From Athripsodes cinereus (taxonomy: Eukaryota; Arthropoda; Insecta; Trichoptera; Leptoceridae), in NCBI GenBank assembly GCA_947579605.1, contig OX388311.1:31374951-31438950 (forward strand): 64,000 bases of DNA, given 5' to 3'. Shown here in pieces: positions 22,926 to 35,500 of the stretch. Below the pieces are notes generated by a model that made no database searches, was not told the origin of the DNA, and saw only the letters and a list, made by a program, of their open reading frames with translations. Position 1 is the stretch's first letter. The number at the start of each line of letters is the position of its first letter. The position numbers were made by a program, and so were the translations under genes.

Positions 22926-23190
22926 ACATAGAAATATCTCATTATAATATCACTCACTGTTCAGTCTAACACCGTCAACTTTCCTTCCTTCTTTCTTTCT
23001 TATATAGATACTATATTTATTTAGGATAATAATAAAGATGATTATGATGATAAAAAACATAGGCCATAAGAAGCAATAAGTTGTGTTGGTCTTCCACAAG
23101 GTCTAAAGAGGCATTCACATTATTTCGCTCTGGATGGATCATCCAAAGTGAAAGGACCGAAGCTATTTATTTTTTTTTTATTTTTTTTTA

Positions 23191-23361
23191 AAAAGATATA
23201 TCTGGGTTTTTGTTATAAACCCAAATACAACCTTATACACCTTTCACAGTAAGCTACTAAAAGCTTGTGTCCTGAAAGGGGAGTTTGCCGGCACCTGGGA
23301 TCGAACCACGGACCCGCTGTTCACGAGGCCGAGACACTACCCCCAGGCTACCGACGAACTC
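23191..23361 (-). repeat. tRNA-derived SINE, complete
   Basis: On the minus strand: gagttcgtcggtagcctggg, ggtagtgtctcggcctcgtg (A-box region), then gggtccgtggttcgatccca (B box ggttcgatccc), gcaaactcccctttcagg, a gggtttataacaaaaaccc hairpin and gatatatctttttaaaa. RNA polymerase III-type promoter boxes and an A-rich end mark it as a SINE. Confidence 0.85.
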
Positions 23362-25504
23362 TTATTGAAAGTGAAAACGACCTTTCATTCTTTTCAACTT
23401 GAGCTTTCACTGTGATTTTTATACTCGCAGTCATTTTGTCTGTGGTTTGATGAATTTTCGTAAAAAATAATTGAAGAGTTGATTAAAATATAATATTCAA
23501 TAAAAATAAATGTCTCATAAGCATGCAACCTGTCCGTTTTGTTAATGATTAAGATATTCAATACTAATTCATAGAGAATAGAGACAAATAAAAGGAAAAA
23601 ACTTGTTTGTGGTTAATTCAGTGAAAGAAGCATTCATAAAAAATATGTCAAGTGGTAATTGTTTTCATCCGTCATACCAAGTTGTCACTGAGGATGAAAC
23701 ATCTATTCACACACTTTTCACTTTCGATAATTCATCCAAGATGATCACTCAAAATGATAAATGTGAGTGCCCCTTAACAGTAGAGAGAGCTACTGAACCC
23801 TTTAATTCTGAACATACATTTTCAACAACATGAAATTAGCAAAAAACATGAAACTATACAAAGTTAGCGCCACTGGTGGCAAAAGCGAGAACTAAGACAG
23901 CATTGAGGAAATTTAAATTTAGGTTGCCTAAATTGAAATTTCTTCACTGCTATAATTAATAATAATATCTTTGGATATAAACTTTGTGAATACAATTTTA
24001 AAAAACCTAAAGCAAATTGCGTTTTCTATAAATATCACTGCAAGAATACAGATGCAAAAAGTTTATTATACATAACATTTAAGTCTATAAAAGAATGCCA
24101 GTTTATTAACTTAACTTAATGAACTAATAGTTTTGCCGAGTTTTTCCCAACAGAAAGAACTCGCTCGAAAATAGGGTCAAGTTTTTCAATTGCAAAATTC
24201 ATCCAGGTTGTCAACAAATCAATTATAATGTTTATACGAATCCCAAATATAGGATCTGTCCAACATAGATCTATGATTTTGAATTGCCATAATTAAAAAA
24301 AAACATTGTCAATTTATAATCTTAAAATAATATACAAATTAGACTTGAACTTTCAAAATTGAAATAATATATTATTATTATTATTTGGATGATTTGTAAA
24401 GTGCCGTTTTGTGAAAAAAAATCCACCTCAAGGGCGCTCAAAATATACATATAATAATAATAATGAAATAAACAAAAATAATTTTGACACATCTTTTTCT
24501 CACAAAATTATAACTTTGATATGTCAGTGTTACTTTCAACCATAAAGTTTAAAATTGATTTTCTCAAAACAGGTTATTTTCAGATCTTACAGTATTGCAA
24601 TAAAACAATGGTATACTTACACAGGATCCTATAATTCCTACCATTGTAAGCTTCGCATTAACAAGATAATCAATTTAATGGACACCTGATGAAAAATATT
24701 ATAGGTTAACTTTGCATAACATAAAATATAATACACTCTTACAAAATAAATGTCCTGTATACAAACTTATAAAATAAATGAGATTTCTATTAAAATCTCA
24801 AATTAATATAATAAATAAAATAAAACTTTCGTATCAGATCACAAAAATATTACACAATCATGGGCGTACCTAGAGGGGGGCAAAACGGAGCAGCTGCCCT
24901 CTTTGAGTTTAAAATAAGGGTGTATCCAGAATTTAAACATTAAAAATGAATAAACACAAAATCAATCATGATTTTGGATGATTTGACTTGTTTGGCACCA
25001 TTTTATGGTCCTTTTATATTGAACCACCAATTATTTATGGAACCTATTTAATATTTTTTTCTTAAATTCGAGATACTCCCATATAGTTACACAAAAAACA
25101 TTCTAGTAAAAACTCATTATATAAACCTAATGAAGAAAATTATATTTTGAACATATCTGAATGATACAATATTCTTAAACAAATGTTTGTTGCAGACAAA
25201 ATGCGCGCACATTCTGTCTTTAAGTAAAAAATAAATCAAACAAAATGTACTTATTTAAATTTTGAGTTAAAAAGGAATGTCGAAAGCAAAATAGACCTGT
25301 AATAAAATAATATATACTTATTAATCTACATTTCAAATCACAAAAAACAAGTATTTCGTTGTTAGCTGAATAGATCACATGTCAAAAAATATTAGTTCCA
25401 AAGATTAAATACATAACAAGTATATTTTAAATTGTGTGCCCAGTGCCAGAACTAGACATCTTGAAATTTGGTAGTTATGAGTTATGTGTTGCCGATAATA
25501 GGCT

Positions 25505-26100
25505 TTAATGTTTGAGTTATTTCTAGTAATAATAATGAATTAAGAACCTTCCTTGTATTGTAATCAAAGCGTTTCAATAATATAAAACATATTAATTTCT
25601 ATCTTTCTGAGTGTAATGTCATGATTTATCCATTTTATTTCTATTTTTTATTATTTTCTTCTTGTTAATATGTCTTAAATTCATTGTTTATTGATCTCTA
25701 TCTGTATTGATTATTTGTTTGTGATGTTAAATATTTTATAATAATATATTTTAATAATCTTAAATTTTGTTGAAAGAAATGTTGAATTTCCCAATTTTGA
25801 TAATTTATTGCTAGTTCTGTCTTTTATCAATCAATCATCAAGTTTTATTGAATGGTTTATATGTCTTATATTTATCATACTGTTTTTTTGATTATGTATT
25901 GTCCTTTTTTCATAGTTACTCCTTGTCTGGTTTGAATGTACTTTTTATAACTGTCATGCATTTTCTATAGTTTATATTTTATACATTTAAAAGGCTCACG
26001 GCGTATATTGCAATAAATAATTTATTTATTTTTTTCTCAAAACTATTGATTCTAAGATGTTTAGTAATAGTATTGAGCCCACAATATAAATTATTGTATT
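25505..26100 (+). repeat. Dispersed repeat C (copy 2) split by a LINE-like insertion
   Basis: Shares ordered blocks with 21430-21620, but about 390 bp (25645-26030) are inserted between tgatttatccatt and ctcaaaactattg. The insert ends ggctcacggcgtatattgca then ataaataatttattt, a LINE-type 3' tail. Confidence 0.55.
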
Positions 26101-26250
26101 TGTTTGATTATTTTTTTTTTCTTCTTGTCTTGATTCAATAATTTATGATTCGTAACTCTTAAAATATGTATTCTTTTATTTTGTAGTTTGTCTTATATTT
26201 GAATATGTAAAAGACTTACGCTGTACACAAATGTAAATAAATAAATATGC
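26100..26250 (+). mobile_element. LINE-like 3' tail
   Basis: aatatgtaaaagacttacgc, tgtacacaaatgtaaataaa and taaatatg parallel the tail near 25985-26025 (aaaggctcacggcgta, ttgcaataaata). No coding part remains. Confidence 0.4.
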
Positions 26251-26564
26251 CTACATCAAATACAATTAAACTTATAATAATATAATCTAAATATCTCACT
26301 CAATAAAAAATTGGAATAAACTCCATTATGTGAGAGAATAGAAAGAATCTCATTTAAATTATTGCACAAGTTATCAATTAATGAATTGATAGAAAGTTAA
26401 ATGAAAAATAAATTTTCTAGAATGAAAGTGAAAGAAAGTTTGCGAACACACTACGTAAAAAATGAAAATATGCAAGATATAATCAAATGTAAAAATACAT
26501 AATCAAAATGTATTAAAGTTTTTTTGCATCGACTTCATAAAATAGAAAAATATCATTATCATCA

Positions 26565-26775
26565 CACAGCTTTCCTTGCAGGGCAGGCAGAAAAGACTGA
26601 ACGCCACCTACTCCTATCCTTGCATATACTTTTCGTTTCTGTCATTGTCATACAATTCCTCATGCATGCTCCTCTATTCCACGTGCTCAACGCATGCCTG
26701 TCCTGTAGAATCAGGTTTAAAATAATTATCTTGCCATTTTATCCTCGGATGGGCACGTCTCCGAGTACCATTCTG
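26565..26775 (-). mobile_element. Degenerate LINE 3' region
   Basis: Blocks aaagactgaacgccacctac, tgcatatacttttcgtttct, acaattcctcatgc and ctccgagtaccattctgctc resemble the 3' region present at 45040-45260 (acagaacgccacatagat, catatttatttcgctact). The orientation follows that copy. Confidence 0.45.
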
Positions 26776-27061
26776 CTCGGCAATGTATAAAATATTAACC
26801 ATATATTTGAAAATTAGTAATTAATATAAATTGGCTACTTAGTTTTGTCAGTATGAATGATAATATGTAATAGACATTTGAAAAATCTTAAAATATTCTA
26901 TGCGTTACTTATTTTAATATTTTTCTGCTACAACTACAAAACAGATACCAAAATAAATATAATATTATTTTACGTATAAACATTTTACATAACACAACTA
27001 TATTCAGAGTAAATTCACTGACAAATTTTTACTGTTTACTTTCTGTTAGTGAAAATTTAAA

Positions 27062-27395
27062 TCACCAATCAATCGTACTTTACATCACTGATCAATAGTA
27101 GATTTATTTCCTTCTGTAAATTATGAAACCCTGATCAAAAGCATTTTATTTCCAACTTTTAATTATGAATCGCTGATTATATTTTACCTGCTACAAAATT
27201 GTAAATCACCGATCAACATAGTATTTTATTACGCAATGTAAATTGTCAATCACTGATCAACATAGTATTTTATTACGCAATGTAAATTGTCAATCACTGA
27301 TCGATAATATGTATTTGATTATCTACTGCAAATAGCTAATCACTGATAAATGGCATTTTATTTCCTACAGTAAATTATGAATCACTAATTGATAG
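27062..27395. repeat. Tandem repeat, 40-46 bp monomer, about 8 copies
   Basis: The unit is roughly aatcactgatcaacatagta then ttttattacgcaatgtaaat and tgtc. Two adjacent copies of 44 bp (from 27211 and 27255) are identical, while outer copies vary (e.g. gatcaatagtagatttattt). The recurring core is atcactgat. Confidence 0.8.
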
Positions 27396-27959
27396 TACCT
27401 ATTTATATCTATTTTAACTTCTATATGAAAAGCTTGCATTCACAATACAAGCATGTTAAGGTAACTGCAAATGAACATTTGAATTAAAAATTTTATAACA
27501 ATTTTTTTTGATTAACATATTTCCGGATTTCAAAAAAAAGAATTTGCTGCTTAGAAGAAATGCCTATGTCAAATTCAAAATAGTTTTCTGTGACAATTTA
27601 ATAAATTCAAAATGCACAAATTTCATAAACACTAATAATTTTCACTGTGATAATTATGTATTCAATCAATTGATGACTAAAACCCTATATTATAATACTT
27701 GTTGCTTGCGTTATCCTCAAAAACTAAAACTGGTTTAAACAACTCTTAGCCTTAATGTGCCATAATGCGAAAGCGCTTGGCAATTAGTATTATATAGGTA
27801 ATTAATCAACAATTGACTAAATGCATACTTGTCATAATGAAAATGTGCTTTAGACATTTATTAATTTTTATATAGGACCAATAAGTCCATCTTCAGGGAG
27901 CTAAACGTTTCTACACGACTCTCAACTATATGCAGACAGCCCGTCTTTCCATATTTCGG

Positions 27960-28610
27960 GTACATTGCGAGAAGGGAGCCTGAGGACCTGGAAAGAATTA
28001 TAATAACTGGGGCTGTAGAAGGGACGAGTGGAAAGGGTCGAATACCAGCAAGATCTTCTTCTTCTTTTTCTTAGTCAGCCATCTCTCCACTGCTGGATAT
28101 AGGCCTCTTCCAAACTCTTCCAATCGTTGCGGTCCTGTGCCCTCTGTATCCATTTCCTTCCCGCGATTGGAGTAATGTCGTCAGTCCATCTCTTTTGTGG
28201 TCTGCCGATGCTTCTTTTGCTACTCCATGGTCGCCATTTGAGGATTCTAGGAGTCCATCTACCGTCGTTTCGTCTCACAACATGACCCGCCCATTGCCAC
28301 TTAAGCTTTGCAACACGATCCATAATATCTGTGACTTTTGTTAGGTGTCTGATGTCTTCGTTTCTAATTTTATCTCTCAGACTCACCCCTAACATTCGTC
28401 TTTCCATAGATCTTTGTGAGCATTTTACCAGCAAGATGGAGTGACCAAATTAAGGAGGCATCACAGAGCTCACTACTATGACAGAGGATCAGTGGAGATG
28501 GAGACAGATATCTACAAAACGAGGCATGATGGTCACGATGATCCTCAGATCTGAGGGACTGACGGAGGTGATGGAAATGATTTTCACAGTATAATTGCAG
28601 CAATATGAAA
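27960..28610 (+). mobile_element. LINE C-terminal fragment carrying a nested RTE insert
   Basis: The plus strand reads PEDLERIIITGAVEGTSGKG then RIPAR up to 28054. It resumes after the insert with DQIKEASQ and EDQWRWRQISTKRG. That is a LINE C-terminus of the ...GRPPxRWxDQI... type. The insert at 28055-28427 is flanked by a duplicated taccagcaagat. Confidence 0.7.
28055..28427 (-). mobile_element. 5'-truncated RTE-like LINE
   Basis: On the minus strand, 119 codons read MLGVSLRDKIRNEDIRHLTK, VAKLKWQWAGHVVRRNDGRW, GRPQKRWTDDITPIAGRKWI and QDRNDWKSLEEAYIQQWRDG. This is the C-terminus of the RTE-like endonuclease/reverse transcriptase common in moth genomes. It ends in an (aag)n tail. The 12-bp direct repeat taccagcaagat (ending 28054, and 28428-28439) marks the target-site duplication. 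Confidence 0.85.
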
Positions 28611-29089
28611 TTAAATTTTGAATTTATATAAAGTTATAAATCCAATGCCTATAATTTTACTAAACCAAATATTATCTTTGTCATATTTATATCATATCAA
28701 AACCACTACACATCAATAATAATATATATGTGTAATTTAATACAAAATATATGTATTATAATACTGATACAAATACAAATAAACAATACATTTATTTATT
28801 AAGTCTACAAAAAGTGACTTAGCTAGTCTTTTGGATACAAATAGTCTCATAATAGTTGCGTATAAGTTCATATGTATATAAAGAATTAAAGTTGATCTCA
28901 AATGACGAAATTAATGTGATGGATAAAAAGTCTATATACACATCTATGAAAAATGGAAAATATAAAATAATCTTTATAATATTTCATTGTTGCATATTTA
29001 AAATGATGCATGTGAATAAATATATGATTTGAAGTTATGACAAGAACGGCGATAAAAAGTTCAAAAAACAATATTAATGCCCTTCTTCT

Positions 29090-29320
29090 TTTTCTTAACG
29101 TGTCCCAGCAGGCCCCCCTGACATTGAAAACCATTTGGGAAAAGGCTTCCCTGTCCCAGGCGGCGCAAAACAGCTCCCCCACAGTTCTAACGCCAGTCCA
29201 TTCTCAGATGTTTCTAAGCCAGGAGAGCTGTCTTCTGACGACCCCTCTACGATCCTCAATCTTCCCCTTCATGTCAAGCCAAAGTACGGTGTATTTGTTA
29301 CCTCTCATTACATGACCAAA
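29090..29320 (-). mobile_element. LINE ORF C-terminal relic with aag-rich tail
   Basis: The minus strand reads DMKGKIEDRRGVVRRQLSWL, EWTGVRTVGELFCAAWDREA and VFNVRGACWDTLRKRRR, then an aagaaaaagaagaag run. It is related to the plus-strand relic at 10900-11010. Confidence 0.65.
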
Positions 29321-30215
29321 TTATGATATTTTACAGAGCTCAAGAGTGGTGAACAGTTTTCTCTATTTGCATTGGCTTTGTGTAAAACATCAGCGTTTGT
29401 TATCATATTTAATGCCCTAATGAATAGTTTTTAAGAACGTCCCTAAATAAAAATACTTGCACATGCGTCATTTTAAATATACAACGATTTGTTTAGTGAA
29501 GTAGTGCTGCGATAGTGAAGTATATATTTGTTAATCATCATCGTCATTCACAAACACCCTTTTCGCTCAACCTTAAACAATGTTAAACAAAATTTTGGTA
29601 TCAAATATCAGTTAAAAATAACAGCTATTTTCCTTAATTTTTAAATCTAATATACTTACAGTAAGTTAATAAAAAAAAATAGATAAATATACAATTAAAA
29701 TAGTGTACATTGTCTTTAAGTATCTAAAAAAATATTTTGTCTTGGTGTTTTACACACTCGTGAGATTCACATAAAAAAATTGTCAGAAACCCATAGACAA
29801 CAATACATACCACAATTCTTTGTAATATTGTATTAATTAAAAATATGAAATAATATTTTTTGTTTCACAAAAGTTTATAAACGAATTTAGAGTTTAATTC
29901 TGTCCTCCACTATACAGGCTCTAGCCTAGTGAGGTGGCAAAGTAGAATTATTTGTATTACCATAATTATGCATATTTGAACTGTATTGGATGTATTTATT
30001 TATTTATTTGAATATACAATAAATGAATTTGAATACTCAGTCCCAAACGCCTGTTTATTTGTAATAGCGCTAGGTGTGTTTGTTGTATATGTTGTATGGA
30101 CTTTTGTGGAACAAAAACATCAAGTTATTTAAAAAGATCAATCTCTGTTTGAAACCCCACCGTGTGTGAAGCACCTCACAGCGATAATATACCTACATCT
30201 ACTACTACTACTATA

Positions 30216-30460
30216 CCATCACGGCATATCCCACAAGTGGGGTAGCCAGCAGATCAGCTGTATGTAAGAAACATACAAACTGTCCTCTTCGTGCCAGTAT
30301 AAAATCAAGACATTCAGGATGGGTGGCAAACCTCAACGCTGAATTTAAGATGTAAAATGTCTTATTTTTTTCGAACACCTGCCTTTTACAGGACACTCGA
30401 AAACTTACGCAGAAGAGTGGGAGTCCAATTCTTTACCGGGTGCTCCACGGGATAATACCT
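30216..30460 (+). repeat. Dispersed repeat family A, full plus copy
   Basis: One of the best copies: ccatcacggcatatcccaca, agtggggtagccagcagatc, gtaagaaacatacaaactg, caagacattcaggatgggtg, gaatttaagatgtaaaatg, cctgccttttacaggacact, cgaaaacttacgcagaagag and gtgctccacgg. Confidence 0.8.
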
Positions 30461-30559
30461 ACATTCAATATTTTATTAAAAAGACAATACAATTATTTTT
30501 CCAAAACAAAATTTTTAAAACAAATCACCAATAAAACAATTCACATCTTCAATTCAGCG

Positions 30560-31050
30560 ATCACAAGTAAGCCTCCCATCTTTAATATCAATTTTTATAT
30601 GGCACAGAGAGGTCACCTCGCATGCCTATTAGATGCAAATAGTCAAATGGCGACCATATGGAGTCTATGGTAAAAAATGGGTCCTTTATCTTTTCTGTAA
30701 GTTTTTGAGTGCCCTGCAAAAGGCAGGTTTTCGTAAAAACTTCACATATAAGACAATTAACGCCTAAAATTCAGCGACGAGGCATGCCACCCATTCTAAA
30801 TGTTTTATTTTTTTATTTGGCACGGAGAAATTGATCTTAATGTTTTTCTTTTTTAGAAAAGATATATCTGGGTTTTTTGTTATAAACCCAAATACAACCT
30901 TATACAGTAAGCTACTTAAAGCTAGTGTCGTGAAAGGGGAGTTTGCCGGCACCTGGTATCAAACCACGGACCCCTTGTTCAAGAGGCTGAGACTCTACCC
31001 CCATGCTACCGACGAACTCATTACTTGCAGTTGTGGGATATGCCGTGATG
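30560..31050 (-). repeat. Family A repeat(s), minus, interrupted by a SINE
   Basis: The region holds a partial copy (30560-30640) and a second one (30645-30840: ggagtctatggtaaaaaatg, gagtgccctgcaaaaggcag, cgacgaggcatgccacccat). The SINE at 30855-31019 follows. The family A end gttgtgggatatgccgtgat then appears at 31030-31050. Confidence 0.65.
30855..31019 (-). repeat. tRNA-derived SINE, complete
   Basis: Same order as the 23191-23361 copy: gagttcgtcggtagcatggg, ggtagagtctcagcctcttg, ggtccgtggtttgat (B box with one change), gcaaactcccctttcacg, gggtttataacaaaaaaccc and gatatatctttt. It is inserted in a family A repeat. Confidence 0.8.
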
Positions 31051-31423
31051 GTATAGTAATGGTACATATAGATAAGATGGAAAAATCATTACTTTGTCTT
31101 TTTTTTAAAACATTGATGATATCGCGTACAACTAAGTATAACAAATAAACAGATACAAATAAGTATTTATTCCTTACATCTAGTGAAAAATATATCTCAC
31201 AACTATGCCTCAAAGGCAGAATATAATATGTAACTAAATAAATTAAATATAAAACTTGGCAACACAACATATCACAACATACAATATAATATAATATCAT
31301 TAATATACAAAGGAAAACTATTAAAAGATATGAAAAGTTCAAAGTTACACTTTTACTATCTTACTCCTAACAGTCGTCGGTTAAAATAATCTCTCTATCC
31401 ATTACTACCAGTACTAATATACG

Positions 31424-31901
31424 AGGGCTTTAGATGCAAAAGCACATTTATCCTAGAACATTGAAACTGAAAAAAAAAACAGAATATTTCTATTTCTACT
31501 TACAATATTTAAAATTATGTTTTGAAAATGTTTATTCTGTATTAATATTTGTTTATATCATTATATCATTTTTAATTTGAAAACTAAGTATATTTAAGAA
31601 AAAATACAAATAAATTTTGGATCGAGTATTTTTGCATCTTAACAGTGCGGAACGAGGTGAATCTCTCACTCAAGTCAAATGACAGTTGACCAGATACAAT
31701 GCCTTGAAATTGCATTATTCAAAATTTGAAATAAAGACCTGAGATTGGTTCAAATGGACAGTGGTGCTTTCGCTTCTTAATCAGTTTTTTAGAACCAATT
31801 TGCCAGAGCATAGAGGTAAATTACCATTGTATTGATTAAACTACATTATAGCCGGCAAAAATAGAAATAAAATAGATCAATTTGCCTTCGCATCTAAAAC
31901 C
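31424..31901. mobile_element. MITE family B, diverged longer copy
   Basis: The left end gggctttagatgcaaaagc, with atcctagaacattgaaactg just inside, faces an inverted tttgccttcgcatctaaaac at 31881-31900. The subterminal atcctagaacattg motif links it to 17249 and 21128-21343. Confidence 0.45.
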
Positions 31902-32222
31902 ATCATATGATACATAGGATTTAACTGAGTAGATAGACCATTGGAACTGACCGTAACTCATTGTATGTTTTGGCTCCAGCATACAGATATTAAGACAATT
32001 AATTAGTCACTATAGGTGCCAAAAATCTTCAAATATTGACTTAAAGAAATCGCATTACACAGAGGTACATAATAAACATCTAAAGACTCAAAGATAATTC
32101 TGTTAATCGCAAGATCCTTGCAAACAAATTTGTCACCTCATTAAATGCTTTGATTCACCATCTTACGTCTAAATGTAAAATTATTTAGACATAACAAATC
32201 TGATACTCAAAGATATTTACAC

Positions 32223-32541
32223 TTATATCTCCGAAAACGAATCACTGCGTTTGACTTTTATCGATACATATGGAATGCCGAGTTCGAAATCGTTGCGAGG
32301 CCAATATTTCAAAACGGGGATCTGTTCGGGCATCTCTTCAATAACAGTGAAATAGGAAAACAAAACCAGCGCCGTGTAACCAGCGATGAATATCAAAACG
32401 TGCCAGAAGCCGTGGAGATATGGGAAATTGATCGAGGACCATGTTTCGCAGAAAAGACGGTCGTTTACCCAACAGAAAACAGCGAGGACCCAAGCTGCAG
32501 TGCATCGGATGCCAAGTCTGTACACTCTGACGCATTGAACT
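32223..32541 (-). CDS. ACER: Alkaline ceramidase coding exon 5 (terminal)
   Basis: 319 nt from aatttccag to TAA. It starts [20 protein letters not shown], contains [20 protein letters not shown] with Zn ligands His207 and His211, and ends [11 protein letters not shown] tactaaaac branch-point-like motif lies about 20-25 bp upstream of the acceptor. Confidence 0.95.
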
Positions 32542-35500
32542 CTGGAAATTATAAACAGACTGTTTTAGTACCATGGATGTATCTGGATTTTTGTTAAAAA
32601 CCCAAATACAGCCTTATACACCTTTCACAGTAAGCTAAAAGCTTGTGTCGTGAAAGGGGAGTTTGCCGGCACCTGAGATCGAACTGCGAACCTCTTGTTC
32701 ATGAGGCCGAGACCCTACCTCCAGCCTACCGACGAACTCAATGATTTAAGAAATCAAAGTACAGTAAAGGATAAAAGAAATGCAGCAAGATATTGATTGC
32801 CTCACATAAATAATGTGAAATTTAACAGACTGCAAATGTTATGTTATGATGTTACCTTCTTAATTCCTCGACTAGGAAGACTATAGCTGGCAATCCGAGT
32901 AACATGAGAGCGAAGGCATTAGCTGCAGGATGCATCACTAGGAAACCCGTTGTCAAGATGGAGAATATCACCGAGAGCACACCCAGGAATCGTCTGTAAA
33001 ATAAACAAAAATCATAATTGAGAAAATTAAATCCACGCAAGAATTACGATAAAAAATACTGTTCCATTTGTTAAGTTGGGTTATAATCCACAACCACACC
33101 ATTTAATATTGTTAGAATTAGTTTCTAGTCTTGCCGTACGGCGCTAGTGTGCTGACTAATAGAAAAAAGCTCACTCACTTTTGTTAAAACATGTATATCA
33201 AACATTGTATTAGGTTTACTGTAAGATATTACTTCAAGACAATATATTATATGCCTTCATATAATTTTTTTTACAATAAAGTGTTGACTATTATTATTAT
33301 TAAGAGACGAAAAAATTTATTATGAATTCAGAAGATTCAAAAAACTATAATGCTCTCAGCCCCTGGAGTTAACAAATCCAGTTTGATAACAGCTTTTGTG
33401 TTGTTATACCAACAGTTAACCTTGTACAATATCAAGGTAAAATAGCCACACAGTACAAGTGCTATAAAATAGCCACATAGTACAAGTGCTATAAAAAATA
33501 TATATTTTCATGACAATTATGCCTAAATGAGATATACTGATAAAAGTATAGTATGAAAATAGTTCTACATGTTGCTAAATCCTCTCTTAATACCCCACAG
33601 GAAATGTGGCATTGTGGCATGGCAATGTATATAAATAAATGCATAGCAATAATCATGTTATAGTAGTCAATATCACAGAATTGATATACAATAGCGAGGT
33701 CAGTTGATGCATTGTTTTACATTGTCAATAAATAAAACATCATATTCATACAATACATAAAGCACTTTTCATACACAAAATTTATCAACAATTTATCACG
33801 GCAATCTAATTCTCTTTATGTCTAGTGTGTCTTGCTTTGTTTGGAATCATTATTATAATCGCACAGTAATAAAAAAATTAAAAATAATAATCAATAAAAA
33901 TATGCATGCAAATACTCATTCATAATTTCAATATTAATTTTAAAACAATTAACTATGTACCATAGCATGCCATCACGACAATTCCCACAAGTGGGGTAGC
34001 CAGCAAATGAACTGCATGTAATAAAAATGCAAGTGCCAATAAAAGTTGAAGACATTCAGGATGGGTGACAGTTCACCTCGACATTGAACCGAAGATGTTG
34101 AATGTCTTAAATGTGAAGTTTAACGAATAACCCCCTTTTACAGGACACTCAAAAACTAATTTATTCTTGAAAACTAATAATTGTTCACTTTATCGCATGA
34201 CTGAGTGCTTGTTCATAAGAAATTCAATGGAGTATTAAGATTTGGGCAATCAACCAAATGATTTTATTTAATGAATTAATATCAATAGATAAAGAGACGA
34301 AACAATATTGTCTACAGAAATAAAAATAAATAGTGTGTATAAAAAAAGTAAAAGTTTTTTGCCAACGACAACGGCCTACAGGCGAAAGTGAAAAAAGCTT
34401 GGCGAAAAGGACAAAAACCAGTGAAGAGAAAAGCAGTGACGAAAATTAAGCGAAAGTAACACTTTATAAATCTAGTTTATTTCTTTACATTATCTTTTAT
34501 TATATTTTTGTACAATATTTGTCATTTATGAATACATTTTTCTTATTTAAAAACATGTAACAAAAATAGCTGGAGTGACATTTTGGGGACTGGAACGGAT
34601 TAATGGTAGTTCAATCCATTTCAATGGGGAAATTTGCTTTGAGATATGAGTAATTTGAAATAGAAGCAAGGTTGCCCAATGAATTAAACTCGTATGTCAA
34701 GGTACCACTGTATTTATATTATGAGTATTTAATGACATTCGTTACAAATCACTGGAATCGGGTGGATTGCCTGTAACAATTAACAATGGCATTTTTTGTG
34801 TATTCAATTTTGATATTTGATACAAATGAGTACTTCAAATAATGGTTTTAAGGTTGAATTAAATACTAATAATCAAGTAATCATTTTACTCATAATGTAA
34901 TAGGTTATCAAAACTAATTTAAGTACCTATTTCATTTGTACCGATTTTAGATTGTGTCCATATGTACAAAACAGCTATGTTATAATTTAATACGCCGGAA
35001 CATTTTTAATCAACTGTGGAAACTAATCGCATGAGGAAATTAACTGATATGATTGGAAACATTGCCAGATTGAATAAATGTGGAATATTAAACAATTGAT
35101 ACCGTATGCCAAAGCACCCAACAAAGATCTGCAGTCTGTAACATAGGAAAGATGATAGTTCTGATTGAACCTTGAGAACGCCTAATGATAGTTGGCAAAA
35201 AGAGTTATCCATCATCCTGGACATCATCTCTTTCACATATTTTATTGACAACATCAGAGCAGAAGAAACGTTGTGAGAAAGGTGATTCAATTATCGCAAA
35301 GACTCTCTGAATGGAGTAGGTAGATTTCCGCCAGTGCTCCCAATAGGAGCTTTAAAATCAAATTAAATAAATTGAACACTAACTATGATACCAACACTTG
35401 TGAATAAACGGAAACTGAATGTGTGCAGCATGCTATGAAGAAACAAATGCTAGGCATTAACTTAAGAGACAAAATAAGAAATTAAATCATCCGACAAAGG

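Larger units (their letters stand above)
17213..32222. other. Intergenic region between convergent PTPS and ceramidase genes
   Basis: 15 kb without a recognisable host exon. Annotated pieces are listed separately: MITE-like elements, family A repeats, SINEs, a possible Helitron end, LINE relics and a 44-bp tandem repeat. Stretches of A+T-rich DNA with nothing seen include about 23870-25480, 26800-27050, 28620-28890 and 31910-32220. The open frame at 23603-23833 (76 codons) is not recognised and not supported. Confidence 0.7.

Noticed and set aside
23603..23833. 76-codon frame in an intergenic region
   Set aside because: No family recognised, no splice or promoter context, and length compatible with chance in low-GC DNA.
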